Part shown: piece after piece, positions 36,500-44,930 of the stretch | How the letters are laid out: each line of letters opens with the position of its first letter | Numbering within the stretch: position 1 is the stretch's first letter | Source: Parasphingopyxis lamellibrachiae | GTDB lineage: Bacteria > Pseudomonadota > Alphaproteobacteria > Sphingomonadales > Sphingomonadaceae | Direction: 5' to 3' | Assembly: GCF_003385775.1 (NCBI RefSeq) | Contig: NZ_QRDP01000004.1 | Location: forward strand, 975,665-1,039,664 | Length of the DNA: 64,000 bases | Program-made: the position numbers and the translations under genes | Notes under the pieces: model-generated | The model's input: the letters and a program-made list of their open reading frames with translations, nothing else | What the model was told of the DNA's origin: nothing | The model's database searches: none

Positions 36500-37123
36500 A
36501 TGATCCCGAATCAGCCTTTCCGCCCCGCCCCGGTCACGGCGCGCGACAAGCTGCTGGAAGCGGCTGTCAAACTCATCCGTTCGCAAGGCTATGCCGGCAC
36601 ATCGGTCGAGCAGCTCTGTGTCGAGGCCGGCGTTACGAAAGGCGCCTTCTTCCACCATTTCTCCTCGAAGGAAGCGCTGGGCGTCGCCGCCGCCGAATAT
36701 TGGTCGGCCAGCACCGGGCAGTTTTTCGCCAACGCCCCCTATCACCAGCTCGAAGACCCGGTGGAGCGGGTGCTCGGCTATATCGATTTGCGGATTGCGT
36801 TGATTGGCGGACCGGTCGAGACGTTTAGCTGTGTCGCCGGAACTATGGTACAGGAAGCGTTCCGGACCAGCGCCGCCATTCGCGCCGCCTGCGAAGCGAG
36901 TATCGCCGGGAACGCCGCCGCGCTGGAATCGGATATCGAGGCTGCACTGGTTCAGTGCGGCATCGACGATGTGAAGGCATCGAGCCTCGCCCTGCATGTC
37001 CAGACAGTCATTCAGGGAGGCTTTGTGCTCGCCAAGGCGGGCGGCGGAGCGGACATGGCCCGCGACGCACTGATCCACCTCAAACGCTATTTCGAAATGC
37101 TGTTCAAAAGAGGAGAAAGCTGA
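36500..37123 (+). CDS. TetR/AcrR-family transcriptional regulator
   Basis: A 207-residue one-component repressor. The N-terminal helix-turn-helix spans ARDKLLEAAVKLIRSQGYAG, TSVEQLCVEAGVTKGAFFHH and FSSKEALGVA. The C-terminal ligand domain contains three cysteines (FSCVAG, RAACEAS, VQCGID), which may matter for sensing electrophiles; this is a guess. I chose ATG 36500; ATG 36488 overlaps the operator palindrome. Its stop codon overlaps the next ATG (TGATG). It is the first gene of a tightly packed seven-gene operon. Confidence 0.88.
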   Translation: MIPNQPFRPAPVTARDKLLEAAVKLIRSQGYAGTSVEQLCVEAGVTKGAFFHHFSSKEALGVAAAEYWSASTGQFFANAPYHQLEDPVERVLGYIDLRIALIGGPVETFSCVAGTMVQEAFRTSAAIRAACEASIAGNAAALESDIEAALVQCGIDDVKASSLALHVQTVIQGGFVLAKAGGGADMARDALIHLKRYFEMLFKRGES

Positions 37124-37506
37124 TGTCCTATATTGATGGTTTCGTCATCGCCTGCCCCACCGACAAGAAGCAGGCCTTTATCGATCATGCGCAAACGGCC
37201 GACGGCGTCTTCCTGGACATGGGCGCGACGCGCATCGTGGAATGCTGGGGCGACGATGTTCCCGAAGGCAAAACGACCGACTTTCGCCACGCTGTGAAGG
37301 CCGAAGACGGCGAATCCGTTATCTTCTCCTGGATCGAATGGCCGGACAAGGAAACGCGCGACGCGGGCATGGCGAAGATGGAAGAGATGATGAGCGATCC
37401 CGAAAATGCCGACCCCCGGATGGACCCGGAAAAGAACCCGATGCCTTTCGATGGCAGCCGTTTGATCTTCGGAGGGTTCGCTCCCGTCGTGACCCTTGAA
37501 AAGTAG
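37123..37506 (+). CDS. DUF1428 family protein
   Basis: A 127-residue protein of the DUF1428 family (dimeric alpha/beta-barrel fold, YbaA-like). The marks are MSYIDGFVIACPTDKKQAF, RIVECWGDDVPEGKTTDF and FSWIEWPDKETRDAG. Family function is unknown. Its start overlaps the TetR stop (TGATG), so it is translated together with the regulator. Confidence 0.87.
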   Translation: MSYIDGFVIACPTDKKQAFIDHAQTADGVFLDMGATRIVECWGDDVPEGKTTDFRHAVKAEDGESVIFSWIEWPDKETRDAGMAKMEEMMSDPENADPRMDPEKNPMPFDGSRLIFGGFAPVVTLEK

Positions 37507-37529
37507 ACAAAGAGGACAGGAGGTAAACT

Positions 37530-38312
37530 ATGCCCGACAAGCATGGCGATTTTATCTGGTATGAATTGATGACGAGCGACGCCGAGGCAGCGAAGGCATT
37601 TTACAGCACGCTGATCGGCTGGACGAGCGAAGCATCCGGCCAGCCGGACATGCCTTACCACCTCTTCTCGATGGGGAAGACGCAGGTCGCCGGGATGATG
37701 GCGCTGACCGACGAGATGAAACAGAACGGCGCCCGGCCCTGCTGGCTTGGCTATATCGCGGTCGACGATGTCGATGCGACTGCCGGAACGATCAAGAGCG
37801 CGGGCGGTTCGGTGCATATCCCGCCGACCGATATTCCCGAAATAGGCCGTTTCGCGATGGTATCCGACCCGCAGGGCAGCCATTTCTATATCATGCGAGG
37901 CGTATCGGACGAAAACAGCCAGAGCTTTGCCGCCCAAGAGCCGCGCGACGGCCATTGTGCGTGGAACGAGCTGATGACGAGCGACCAAAGCGCGGCAATG
38001 GATTTCTACACCGGCCAGTTCGGTTGGAAGAAGGACAGCGAAATGGATATGGGCCCAATGGGCAAATACGAGATGCTTCGCCAGAACGACTTCCTGATCG
38101 GCGCAATGATGACCAAGCCGGATGAAGTGCCGGTGTCCATGTGGTCCTTCTATTTCCGCGTGCCGGATATCGACGCAGCCGTGGAAACAACGCGAGCGAA
38201 TGGCGGACAGGTCACGCTTGAACCGTCCGAAATTCCCGGCGGCGAATTTCAGATGAACGGCATCGACCCGCAAGGCGCAGCCTTTGCGCTGATCGGAAAG
38301 AGGGGCGCATAA
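37530..38312 (+). CDS. Two-domain VOC (glyoxalase/bleomycin-resistance fold) protein
   Basis: A 260-residue protein made of two vicinal-oxygen-chelate domains in tandem. Domain 1 opens GDFIWYELMTSDAEAAKAFY and domain 2 opens GHCAWNELMTSDQSAAMDFY, showing an internal duplication. The metal-ligand histidine expected at the start of each domain is in PDKHGDF and RDGHCAW. Members bind or turn over glutathione adducts or small electrophiles. AGGAGG lies upstream of the start. It overlaps the next gene by one base. Confidence 0.87.
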   Translation: MPDKHGDFIWYELMTSDAEAAKAFYSTLIGWTSEASGQPDMPYHLFSMGKTQVAGMMALTDEMKQNGARPCWLGYIAVDDVDATAGTIKSAGGSVHIPPTDIPEIGRFAMVSDPQGSHFYIMRGVSDENSQSFAAQEPRDGHCAWNELMTSDQSAAMDFYTGQFGWKKDSEMDMGPMGKYEMLRQNDFLIGAMMTKPDEVPVSMWSFYFRVPDIDAAVETTRANGGQVTLEPSEIPGGEFQMNGIDPQGAAFALIGKRGA

Positions 38313-38803
38313 TGCCGGACGATAGCACGAAGATCGCGCCCTGCCTCTGGTTCGACGGCAAGGCCGAAGAAGCCGCGAATTTCTACGTCTCCATCTTTCC
38401 GGATTCCTCCGTGAACGCGATCAACCGCTCGGCAACCGACTGGCCGGAGGGCAAGGCCGGCGATGTCATTACCGTTGAATTCACGCTGCTGGGGAACGCC
38501 TTTCTCGGATTGAATGGCGGCCCTGCATTCCGGTTCAACGAGGCCGTCTCCTTCCAGGTCTATACGGACAATCAGGAAGAGACCGACCGATACTGGAACG
38601 CCCTGATCGCCGATGGCGGTGCGGAAAGCGCCTGCAGCTGGTGCCGGGACAAATACGGTCTGCACTGGCAGATCGCCCCGCGCGCCTTGATGGCCGCCAT
38701 CAGCAATCCCGACCACGCGGCGGCCAAGCGCGCCATGGAAGCGATGATGACGATGACCAAGATCGATATCGCTGCGATCGAGGCCGCGGTGAACGGCGCG
38801 TGA
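38312..38803 (+). CDS. VOC family protein, PhnB type
   Basis: A 163-residue single VOC domain of the PhnB/3-demethylubiquinone methyltransferase-like type. Typical strings are KIAPCLWFDGKAEEAANFYV and SIFPDSSV at the start, NEAVSFQVYTDNQEETDRYW, and CSWCRDKYGLHWQIAPRAL near the C-terminus. The family has been annotated as a methyltransferase in the past but resembles glyoxalase-fold binding proteins. Stop overlaps the next ATG (TGATG). Confidence 0.87.
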   Translation: MPDDSTKIAPCLWFDGKAEEAANFYVSIFPDSSVNAINRSATDWPEGKAGDVITVEFTLLGNAFLGLNGGPAFRFNEAVSFQVYTDNQEETDRYWNALIADGGAESACSWCRDKYGLHWQIAPRALMAAISNPDHAAAKRAMEAMMTMTKIDIAAIEAAVNGA

Positions 38804-39450
38804 TGAAACTCTACGGACACACTTTCTCGTCCTACAGCTGGAAAGGACTAATCCCTTTCTATGCCTGTGATATTCCCTTCGAATTCCGGATGATCGACCA
38901 GGACAATCCCGCTAATGCAGCTTTCGTCCAGCAAGCGCACCCGGCGGGAAAGTTCCCGGTGCTGCGCGACGACGGCACGGTAATCGTCGAGGCGACCGCC
39001 ATCATTGAATATCTCGCGGCAACGCAGGCGAAGGGGGCGGGCCTGATCCCGGCCGAACCGCGCGATGCGGTGACCGTGCGGATGCTCGACCGGGTCTTCG
39101 ACAATTATGTCATGGGGACGGCGCAGCTGTCGGTGAACGCGCATATCACCGACGCCGACAATCCTGACCCGGCCATGATCGAAGCCGCCAGTACGGGGCT
39201 GCTTCGTGCTTATCGCTGGATCGAAAACTGGCTCGGCGAGAATATATTTCCTGCCCATGTCTCCCTCGCGACCTGTGCAGCGGCACCGTCGCTTTTCTAT
39301 GCCGACTGGGTCGAGCGCATCCCCGAAGATTGTCCGCGCCTCGCCGCTCTGCGTGCCGAGCTGCTGGCGCTGCCTTCGGTCAGCCGATGCGTAGAGGACG
39401 CCCGGCCCTATCGTTCCTATTTCCCCCTCGGCGCGCCGGACAGGGACTGA
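38803..39450 (+). CDS. Glutathione S-transferase family protein (first)
   Basis: A 215-residue protein with an N-terminal thioredoxin-like GST domain (MKLYGHTFSSYSWKGLIPFY, then HPAGKFPVLRDDGTVIVEAT with the glutathione-binding cis-Pro and acidic residues) and a helical C-terminal domain. It is translationally coupled to the PhnB-type gene. Together with the second GST of this operon and gshB at 3.9 kb it points to glutathione-dependent chemistry. The substrate is unknown. Confidence 0.86.
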   Translation: MKLYGHTFSSYSWKGLIPFYACDIPFEFRMIDQDNPANAAFVQQAHPAGKFPVLRDDGTVIVEATAIIEYLAATQAKGAGLIPAEPRDAVTVRMLDRVFDNYVMGTAQLSVNAHITDADNPDPAMIEAASTGLLRAYRWIENWLGENIFPAHVSLATCAAAPSLFYADWVERIPEDCPRLAALRAELLALPSVSRCVEDARPYRSYFPLGAPDRD

Positions 39451-39470
39451 ACCGAAAATGGACAATATTC

Positions 39471-39923
39471 ATGACTGAGGCTCCTTTTGAACTCTCTACC
39501 TCCATCTTTATCGATGCGCCGCCAGACAAGGTCTGGAACGTGCTCGTCAATCGCATGGAGGAATGGTGGTGCCCCAAGCCCTGGAACGCCAACGTCACCA
39601 CATTGGACCGGCGTGCCGGTGGCGGCTTCGCGCTGACAATGTACGGCCCGAACGGCGAGGAAATGCCCAATGAGGGCATTTTTCTGGAATGGACCGAGGG
39701 CAAACGCTTCGTTACGACCGACGCGGTAAATGCCGAGCTCGAGCCGAACGGTCCCTTCATGATCGGTTTCTGGGAAATCGAACCGGAAGGCGATGGCACG
39801 CGCTATACGGGCCGCGCCCGGCACTGGACCGAAGAGGCGATGAAGCAGCATGAGGAAATGGGCTTTGCCGACGGATGGGGCACCGTTGCCAAACAGCTCA
39901 GGCAATTGTGCGAATCCGATTGA
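39471..39923 (+). CDS. SRPBCC (AHSA1-like) domain protein
   Basis: A 150-residue START/Bet-v-1-like protein of the AHSA1 type. It begins ELSTSIFIDAPPDKVWNVLV and contains GGGFALTMYGPNGEEM and FLEWTEGKRFV; the C-terminal helix is MKQHEEMGFADGWGTVAKQL. Such proteins bind hydrophobic ligands in a deep cavity. ATG 39471 is 20 bp after the GST stop. The operon context suggests ligand binding or detoxification. Confidence 0.87.
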   Translation: MTEAPFELSTSIFIDAPPDKVWNVLVNRMEEWWCPKPWNANVTTLDRRAGGGFALTMYGPNGEEMPNEGIFLEWTEGKRFVTTDAVNAELEPNGPFMIGFWEIEPEGDGTRYTGRARHWTEEAMKQHEEMGFADGWGTVAKQLRQLCESD

Positions 39924-39978
39924 CCTCGCAGCCGTTGTTCCTATTTTGTTCGCAATTGCCGATTCGGGAGAATAATTA

Positions 39979-40605
39979 ATGACGGACCTGATATTCTACA
40001 CCAACCCCATGTCGCGCGGGCAGATCGTCCGCTGGATGCTTGAAGAGGTCGGTGCGCCCTATGAGCAGGTGCTGCTCGATTATGAGACAACGATGAAGGG
40101 CGACGAGTTTCTCGCCATCAACCCGATGGGCAAAGTTCCTGCAATCAAACATGGCGACGCCGTTGTCACCGAATGCGCGGCCATATGCGCCTATCTAGCC
40201 GACAGCTTTCCCGAGGCCGAATTGGCCCCGACGGCCGATGAACGCGCGGATTACTATCGCTGGCTTTTCTTCGCATCCGGCCCGGTCGAACAGGCCGTAA
40301 CAACCCGGATGCTCGGCGCGGAACCGACCGAGGATCAGCAGCGCTCGGCCGGTTTTGGATCCTACGATCTTGTCATGGATGCGCTCGAGGCTGCGCTGGA
40401 AGGTCGCGACTATATTTGCGGCGACCGATTTACGGCCGCCGACGTCTATGTCGGCAGTCAGGTGGACTGGGGTCTGCTGTTTGAGAGTTTTCCCAAACGC
40501 CCGGTATTTGAGACCTATGCCAGCCGTCTGCGCGAGCGCGAGGCGTACAAACGGGCCAAGGAAATCGATACGGCGCTGATGCCCGAGCAGCCGACGGCGG
40601 CCTGA
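39979..40605 (+). CDS. Glutathione S-transferase family protein (second)
   Basis: A 208-residue GST of a different subgroup from the first. The N-terminal domain has FYTNPMSRGQIVRWMLEEVG, where a Ser in NPMSRGQ is the probable glutathione-activating residue, then NPMGKVPAIKHGDAVVTECA. The C-terminal helical domain has RDYICGDRFTAADVYVG. A GGGAGAATAATT ribosome-binding site precedes the ATG. It is the last gene of the TetR-led run and is followed by a strong shared terminator. Confidence 0.88.
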   Translation: MTDLIFYTNPMSRGQIVRWMLEEVGAPYEQVLLDYETTMKGDEFLAINPMGKVPAIKHGDAVVTECAAICAYLADSFPEAELAPTADERADYYRWLFFASGPVEQAVTTRMLGAEPTEDQQRSAGFGSYDLVMDALEAALEGRDYICGDRFTAADVYVGSQVDWGLLFESFPKRPVFETYASRLREREAYKRAKEIDTALMPEQPTAA

Positions 40606-40622
40606 TCTCTGAGCCCAAAGAA

Positions 40623-40652
40623 AAGGCCCGGCAGGTTTCCCCGCCGGGCCTT
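40623..40652. terminator. Bidirectional terminator
   Basis: A perfect 10-bp stem, AAGGCCCGGC and GCCGGGCCTT, encloses a 10-base loop. It lies between two convergent genes (GST on plus, Bax-inhibitor-like on minus). On the minus strand it is followed by TTCTTTGGG, so it is more convincing in that direction. Confidence 0.75.
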
Positions 40653-40676
40653 CGCTCTCGCAACTGTAAAACAGTC

Positions 40677-41429
40677 CTATTCGCGGCCGCCCATGAAATT
40701 GAGCAGGAACAGGAACATGTTGATGAAGTCGAGATAGAGGTTGAGCGCCCCCATGATGACCGTTTTGCCCATCATGTCCGTGCCCGCCACATAGGCGTAC
40801 ATCGATTTGATCTTCTGCGTGTCATAGGCGGTGAGCCCAGCGAAGATCAGTACACCGATGCCGCTGATGACAAAGCCCATCGCTTCGGACTGCAGGAAGA
40901 TGTTGATCACCATCGCCACGATCAGGCCGACAACGCCCATGATCAGGAAGGTGCCCCAGCCGCTGAGATCCTTTTTCGTCGTGTAACCCCAGAGGCTGAG
41001 GCTGACGAACGCAGCGGATGTCGCGAAGAAGGTCTGCGCGATGGATGTGCCGGTATAGCGCAGGAAGATCGTCGACAGGGAAAGCCCCATGACGACCGAG
41101 AAACCCCAGAAACAAGCCTGTAGCGCACCGGTAGACAGGCGGTTGATGCCGAAGCTCATCACCAGGATGAAAGCGAGCGGCGCGAGCATGATAACCCAGC
41201 TCAGCAGACCGCCAGCCATGATAATCGTCGCCGCCGGCGATTCTATACCACCGCGGGCGAACAACATCGCCACAACGCCCGTGAGCAGGATACCCGAAGC
41301 CATATAATTATAGACTTTGAGCATATAAGACCGAAGACCGGCGTCGAACGCGACGTCGCGTGCGCCAGTATCAAGCCTGCCCTGAGCTTGGCCTTGAAGG
41401 CCGGAATTCTGATCAGACCAGTTAGCCAT
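40677..41429 (-). CDS. Bax inhibitor-1/YccA family membrane protein
   Basis: A 250-residue integral membrane protein with seven hydrophobic segments. The N-terminal 30 residues are soluble (SDQNSGLQGQAQGRLDTGAR). Family marks are LRSYMLKVYNYMASGILLTG and, near the end, GLTAYDTQKIKSMY and GALNLYLDFINMFLFLL. Members are proposed to be calcium-leak channels or to modulate membrane proteases. AAGGAGATG precedes the start. Confidence 0.92.
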   Translation of the reverse strand: MANWSDQNSGLQGQAQGRLDTGARDVAFDAGLRSYMLKVYNYMASGILLTGVVAMLFARGGIESPAATIIMAGGLLSWVIMLAPLAFILVMSFGINRLSTGALQACFWGFSVVMGLSLSTIFLRYTGTSIAQTFFATSAAFVSLSLWGYTTKKDLSGWGTFLIMGVVGLIVAMVINIFLQSEAMGFVISGIGVLIFAGLTAYDTQKIKSMYAYVAGTDMMGKTVIMGALNLYLDFINMFLFLLNFMGGRE

Positions 41430-41556
41430 TTGAACGCATCTCCTTGCATGACCGGCATAAACTGCCGATTTCCAGACAATATCGGGTATTCACGCCGCAT
41501 TTTCAAGGTCAATCGACCCTAACAATGGGTAAGAAAATTGCTTATCTCGCAGGACC

Positions 41557-42090
41557 ATGCACCGCCTGTTCGTCGCCATCCGCCCGCCGCACGCCATTCG
41601 CGAACAATTGCTCGATTTGATGCATGATATCGCTGCGGCCCGCTGGCAGAGCGACGATCAGCTGCACCTGACGCTGCGCTTTATCGGCAGCGTCGAACGT
41701 CCGATGGCCGAAGATATCGCCACCGCGCTCGGCCAGACTCGCGTGCAGCCGTTCGAAATTGCGCTGAACGGCGTCGGATCATTCGAAAAAGGCGGCAAGT
41801 TGACCGCGCTATGGGCTGGTATTCGGGCACTGGACGATCTCAAACGACTGCGTGACAAGATGGAGAGCGTATTTCGAGCGCTGGGCCTGGAGCCCGACCA
41901 CCGGGCCTTCCTGCCGCATATCACCATCGCGCGGCTGAACGGTTCCACAGGCCCGATCGGCAATTTCATGCAGGACAATCTCGGTTTGACGAGCGAGCCC
42001 TTCGTCGTCGACCATTTCGATCTGATCGAGAGCTTTCTCGGCCCCGCTGGTGCGCGATACGAGAGCGTTGCCCGCTATCCGTTCGGCTAG
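41557..42090 (+). CDS. thpR: RNA 2',3'-cyclic phosphodiesterase (LigT/ThpR)
   Basis: A 177-residue 2H phosphoesterase. Both catalytic HxTx motifs are present: HLTLRFIG near residue 44 and HITIARL near residue 125. The enzyme opens 2',3'-cyclic phosphates of RNA to 2'-phosphates. The first residues MHRLFVAIRPP are typical. It converges on the phosphatase gene with a four-base overlap. Confidence 0.92.
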   Translation: MHRLFVAIRPPHAIREQLLDLMHDIAAARWQSDDQLHLTLRFIGSVERPMAEDIATALGQTRVQPFEIALNGVGSFEKGGKLTALWAGIRALDDLKRLRDKMESVFRALGLEPDHRAFLPHITIARLNGSTGPIGNFMQDNLGLTSEPFVVDHFDLIESFLGPAGARYESVARYPFG

Positions 42091-42560
42091 AGCGCCGATC
42101 CGCGTCCCAGTCTTTCCAGCAGAGCCACCGCACCGGCCATTATCTCCGCCCAGCTAGCCGCAAAGTCGGCCTCTTCGCCATAATAGGGATCGGCGACATC
42201 CTGCCCTTCCCGGCCCGCGACATGATCGAAGAACAGCGAAAGCGCGGCGGTCGCCGTGCCGGGCCTGAGCGATGCCAGATCCCCGAATACAGATCGGTCC
42301 ATAGCAATAACCTGATCGAAGCGATCAAAATCCTGCGCCGCAATCAGGCGCGCCTGCTGCCCCGAGATATCCACGCCGCTGGCCAGCGCCGCGGCCCGGG
42401 CACGGCGATCCGGCGCGTCGCCGACATGCCAGCTCCCGGTTCCGGCCGAATCGACGACAATGTCCATTCCCCGCTGCTCGCTGACATGGCGCATCGCACC
42501 TTCGGCCATCGGCGAGCGGCATATATTGCCAAGGCACACGAACAGGATCGAATGGGGCAT
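42087..42560 (-). CDS. Low-molecular-weight protein-tyrosine phosphatase
   Basis: A 157-residue phosphatase with the N-terminal P-loop VCLGNICRSPMAE (C-x5-R) and the general-acid loop VADPYYG, in which the DPYY is characteristic. Homologues in capsule loci regulate polysaccharide export by acting on tyrosine kinases, but this gene is 2.4 kb from the first capsule-type gene and no Wzc-like kinase is seen, so a link is not supported. It is divergent from the MFS gene. Confidence 0.93.
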   Translation of the reverse strand: MPHSILFVCLGNICRSPMAEGAMRHVSEQRGMDIVVDSAGTGSWHVGDAPDRRARAAALASGVDISGQQARLIAAQDFDRFDQVIAMDRSVFGDLASLRPGTATAALSLFFDHVAGREGQDVADPYYGEEADFAASWAEIMAGAVALLERLGRGSAL

Positions 42561-42641
42561 TATCCGGAAATCCTCTTAAAGTTTTGCCATTGCCGCTGAC
42601 GCTGTTACACCAAAAAGAAAACCATAAAAGTGGGACACTTG

Positions 42642-44246
42642 ATGACAGAATCGATTGACGCGTGCGACGGCGCGGAAGCGGGCGTGCGGCCATCGCCCGG
42701 TGACGAGGTTCAGGAACATAAAGCGACCGGCTACAGCTGGTATGTCCTCGGTATTCTCGTCATCGTCTACATTCTCAATTTCGTCGATCGCAATATCCTC
42801 TCAATCCTGGCGGAAGACATTAAGAGCGATCTGGGCCTCACCGATGATCAGCTCGGCTTTCTTTACGGCACGGCCTTCGGCGTGTTTTACGCCTTGTTCG
42901 GCATCCCACTCGGCAAGCTGGCTGACAGTTGGCACCGTATCAGGCTCATGACTGTGGGCCTCACTATCTGGTCGGCGATGACCGCTTTTTCGGGCTTTGC
43001 GAAGAATTTCACGATGCTGAGCTTCGCCCGGATTGGCGTCGGCGTGGGCGAGGCGACCGCCAGCCCGGCGGCCTATTCGCTGATATCCGACTATTTTCCA
43101 AAGAAAATGCGGGCCACCGCGCTCGCCATATATTCGTCCGGTCTTTACCTCGGCGCGGGCGTATCCCTGCTCATCGGCGGCAAGATCGTCGAATGGTGGA
43201 ATGCCGCCTATCCGGTAGACGCGCCCTTCGGCCTCGCCGGCTGGCAGGCCGCTTTCATCATCGTCGGGCTACCGGGCATCTTGCTTGCAATGCTGGTCTT
43301 CACCCTGCGTGAACCGCTGCGCGGGCAAGCAGAGGGTTTGCCCTCACCTCCTCCCAAAGATCCGTTCCGCGGGTTCCTGGCCGAGCTGTTTGCGATAATC
43401 CCGCCCTTCACGATCATCGCGGCGGCGAGAGCCGGAACTAAGACCCTGATCTTCAACCTGGGGGGTGCCGCCATCATATCGGCCATCGCTTATGCGTTGA
43501 TCCTTGTTACCGGCAACGCACAGCAATGGATTGCCATCGCGATCGGCTATTATGCGGTATTCTCCTGGGCATCCTCGCTGCGCGAGCGGGATCCGCCAGC
43601 CTTCAAGCTGATCTGGGGCAATACGGCGTTCCTGACGACTATCCTCGGCTATGGCATGGTTGCGTTCCTGTCTTATGCCGCCTCTTTCTGGGGCCCTCCC
43701 TATGCGATCCGCGAAATTGGCGTATCCCCAAGCGAGGCCGGTTGGTGGCTGGGCGGACCTGGCGCGGTGGCAGGCTTCCTGGGCGTGATTATGGGCGGGC
43801 GGATGGCTGACTGGCTGCGCCAGCGCAATCCCGCCGGACGCTTGCTGGTGGTGATGTTCGGGCTCACTGCTCCCGCTCTCCCCCTCATATTTGCCTTTAC
43901 GTCGCAGGATCCGATGACCTTTTATATATTGAGCTTTTTCCTGACCTTTACGGCCAGCTCCGCGCTGGGGGCGGCGGCTGCAACGTCGCAGGATCTCGTG
44001 CTGCCACGGATGCGCGGGACGGCAACCGCAACCTTCTTCCTGTCGACAACGCTGATCGGGCTGGCGCTCGGGCCGTATATGGCCGGACAGGTGTCGGCGG
44101 CAAGCGACAGCCTGTCGACCGGCGTGCTCAGCCTGCTTGTCGCAGTTCCGATCGGCCTGGTCCTGCTGTTTGTTGCCTACCGGACAGTTCCTGAGGCAGA
44201 GCGCACTCTTGTCGAACGGGCGCGCGCAGCCGGAGAGAATGTCTAG
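42642..44246 (+). CDS. MFS transporter, Spinster-like
   Basis: A 534-residue major facilitator with twelve predicted membrane spans. The first helix region reads YILNFVDRNILSILAEDIK, then the loop LGKLADSWHR, and ARIGVGVGEATASPAAYSLI in span 4/5. These features match the Spinster-like group often found in sphingomonads. A larger loop separates the two halves (EGLPSPPPKDPFRGF). The substrate is not known. I chose ATG 42642; GTG 42630 is in frame. Confidence 0.87.
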   Translation: MTESIDACDGAEAGVRPSPGDEVQEHKATGYSWYVLGILVIVYILNFVDRNILSILAEDIKSDLGLTDDQLGFLYGTAFGVFYALFGIPLGKLADSWHRIRLMTVGLTIWSAMTAFSGFAKNFTMLSFARIGVGVGEATASPAAYSLISDYFPKKMRATALAIYSSGLYLGAGVSLLIGGKIVEWWNAAYPVDAPFGLAGWQAAFIIVGLPGILLAMLVFTLREPLRGQAEGLPSPPPKDPFRGFLAELFAIIPPFTIIAAARAGTKTLIFNLGGAAIISAIAYALILVTGNAQQWIAIAIGYYAVFSWASSLRERDPPAFKLIWGNTAFLTTILGYGMVAFLSYAASFWGPPYAIREIGVSPSEAGWWLGGPGAVAGFLGVIMGGRMADWLRQRNPAGRLLVVMFGLTAPALPLIFAFTSQDPMTFYILSFFLTFTASSALGAAAATSQDLVLPRMRGTATATFFLSTTLIGLALGPYMAGQVSAASDSLSTGVLSLLVAVPIGLVLLFVAYRTVPEAERTLVERARAAGENV

Positions 44247-44247
44247 G

Positions 44248-44802
44248 TCAAAGTATCGGTTCGATCACCCCGCAGGCGATACGCGGGCCGGCATCGCCAG
44301 CCGGGTCGCTGCGATAGTCGTCCGGCCCGGCATGGATCATCAGCGCAGCTCCGTCTTCGTCGAGCAGCGGCGCGCGTCCCTGGTCGATCCGGCCACCGAT
44401 GATTATCACTTCAAGCAGCCCCATCCCGTCCTGCCCGACAATCAGGTTCGGCATGTCGCCCATATGCTGGCCGGCCGGATTGTCCCGGCCATGTTCGCGG
44501 CCGAGCGGATTCCAGTGCCCGCCAGCACTGGTGAAACCGGGGACTTCGCATCGGCCGGTCATGTGGATATGCGCAGCCATCACGCCGGGCGCCATGTCCT
44601 CGGCGCGCAAGACGAGGCGGATTCCCTGATCCAGCTGGACCAATACGGCATCGCCGCGCACCGCTCCGGAAGCATCGCGCAACACCGCCTCGGCTCTCTC
44701 AACAGGCGGTGCTGGCGTGGGCGCGGGTTCTTCCGCCATCGGCGCACAGGCCGCGAAAGTGACAGGCGACAGGATCGCCAGAGCAAAAGATGGTGCGCGC
44801 AT
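44248..44802 (-). CDS. Cu/Zn superoxide dismutase-like lipoprotein
   Basis: A 184-residue exported protein with a lipoprotein-type signal (ILSPVTFAAC, Cys at about residue 19). The SodC fold is recognisable from AAHIHMTGRC, GGHWNPLGREHG, GDMPNL and the C-terminal HAGPDDYRSDPAGDAGPRIA with the active-site arginine and the CGVI. Metal-ligand histidines are present. GAGGGGAATC lies before the ATG. It is divergent from the TviB-like gene and is likely a periplasmic enzyme. Confidence 0.88.
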   Translation of the reverse strand: MRAPSFALAILSPVTFAACAPMAEEPAPTPAPPVERAEAVLRDASGAVRGDAVLVQLDQGIRLVLRAEDMAPGVMAAHIHMTGRCEVPGFTSAGGHWNPLGREHGRDNPAGQHMGDMPNLIVGQDGMGLLEVIIIGGRIDQGRAPLLDEDGAALMIHAGPDDYRSDPAGDAGPRIACGVIEPIL

Positions 44803-44930
44803 GATGATTCCCCTCGTGATAACGCTCTTGATGGAAACAAGGACCGTCCGGCTACACTATGGCATTACCGCCCCCCTCGGGGCTATAGGGACGCCCGTCA
44901 CTTTTTCGCTGCACGACAAGGAAAACAGCA

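Noticed and set aside
42087..42560. LMW phosphatase as part of the capsule locus
   Set aside because: It is separated from the capsule genes by an MFS transporter and a SodC gene, and no Wzc-type tyrosine kinase is present.
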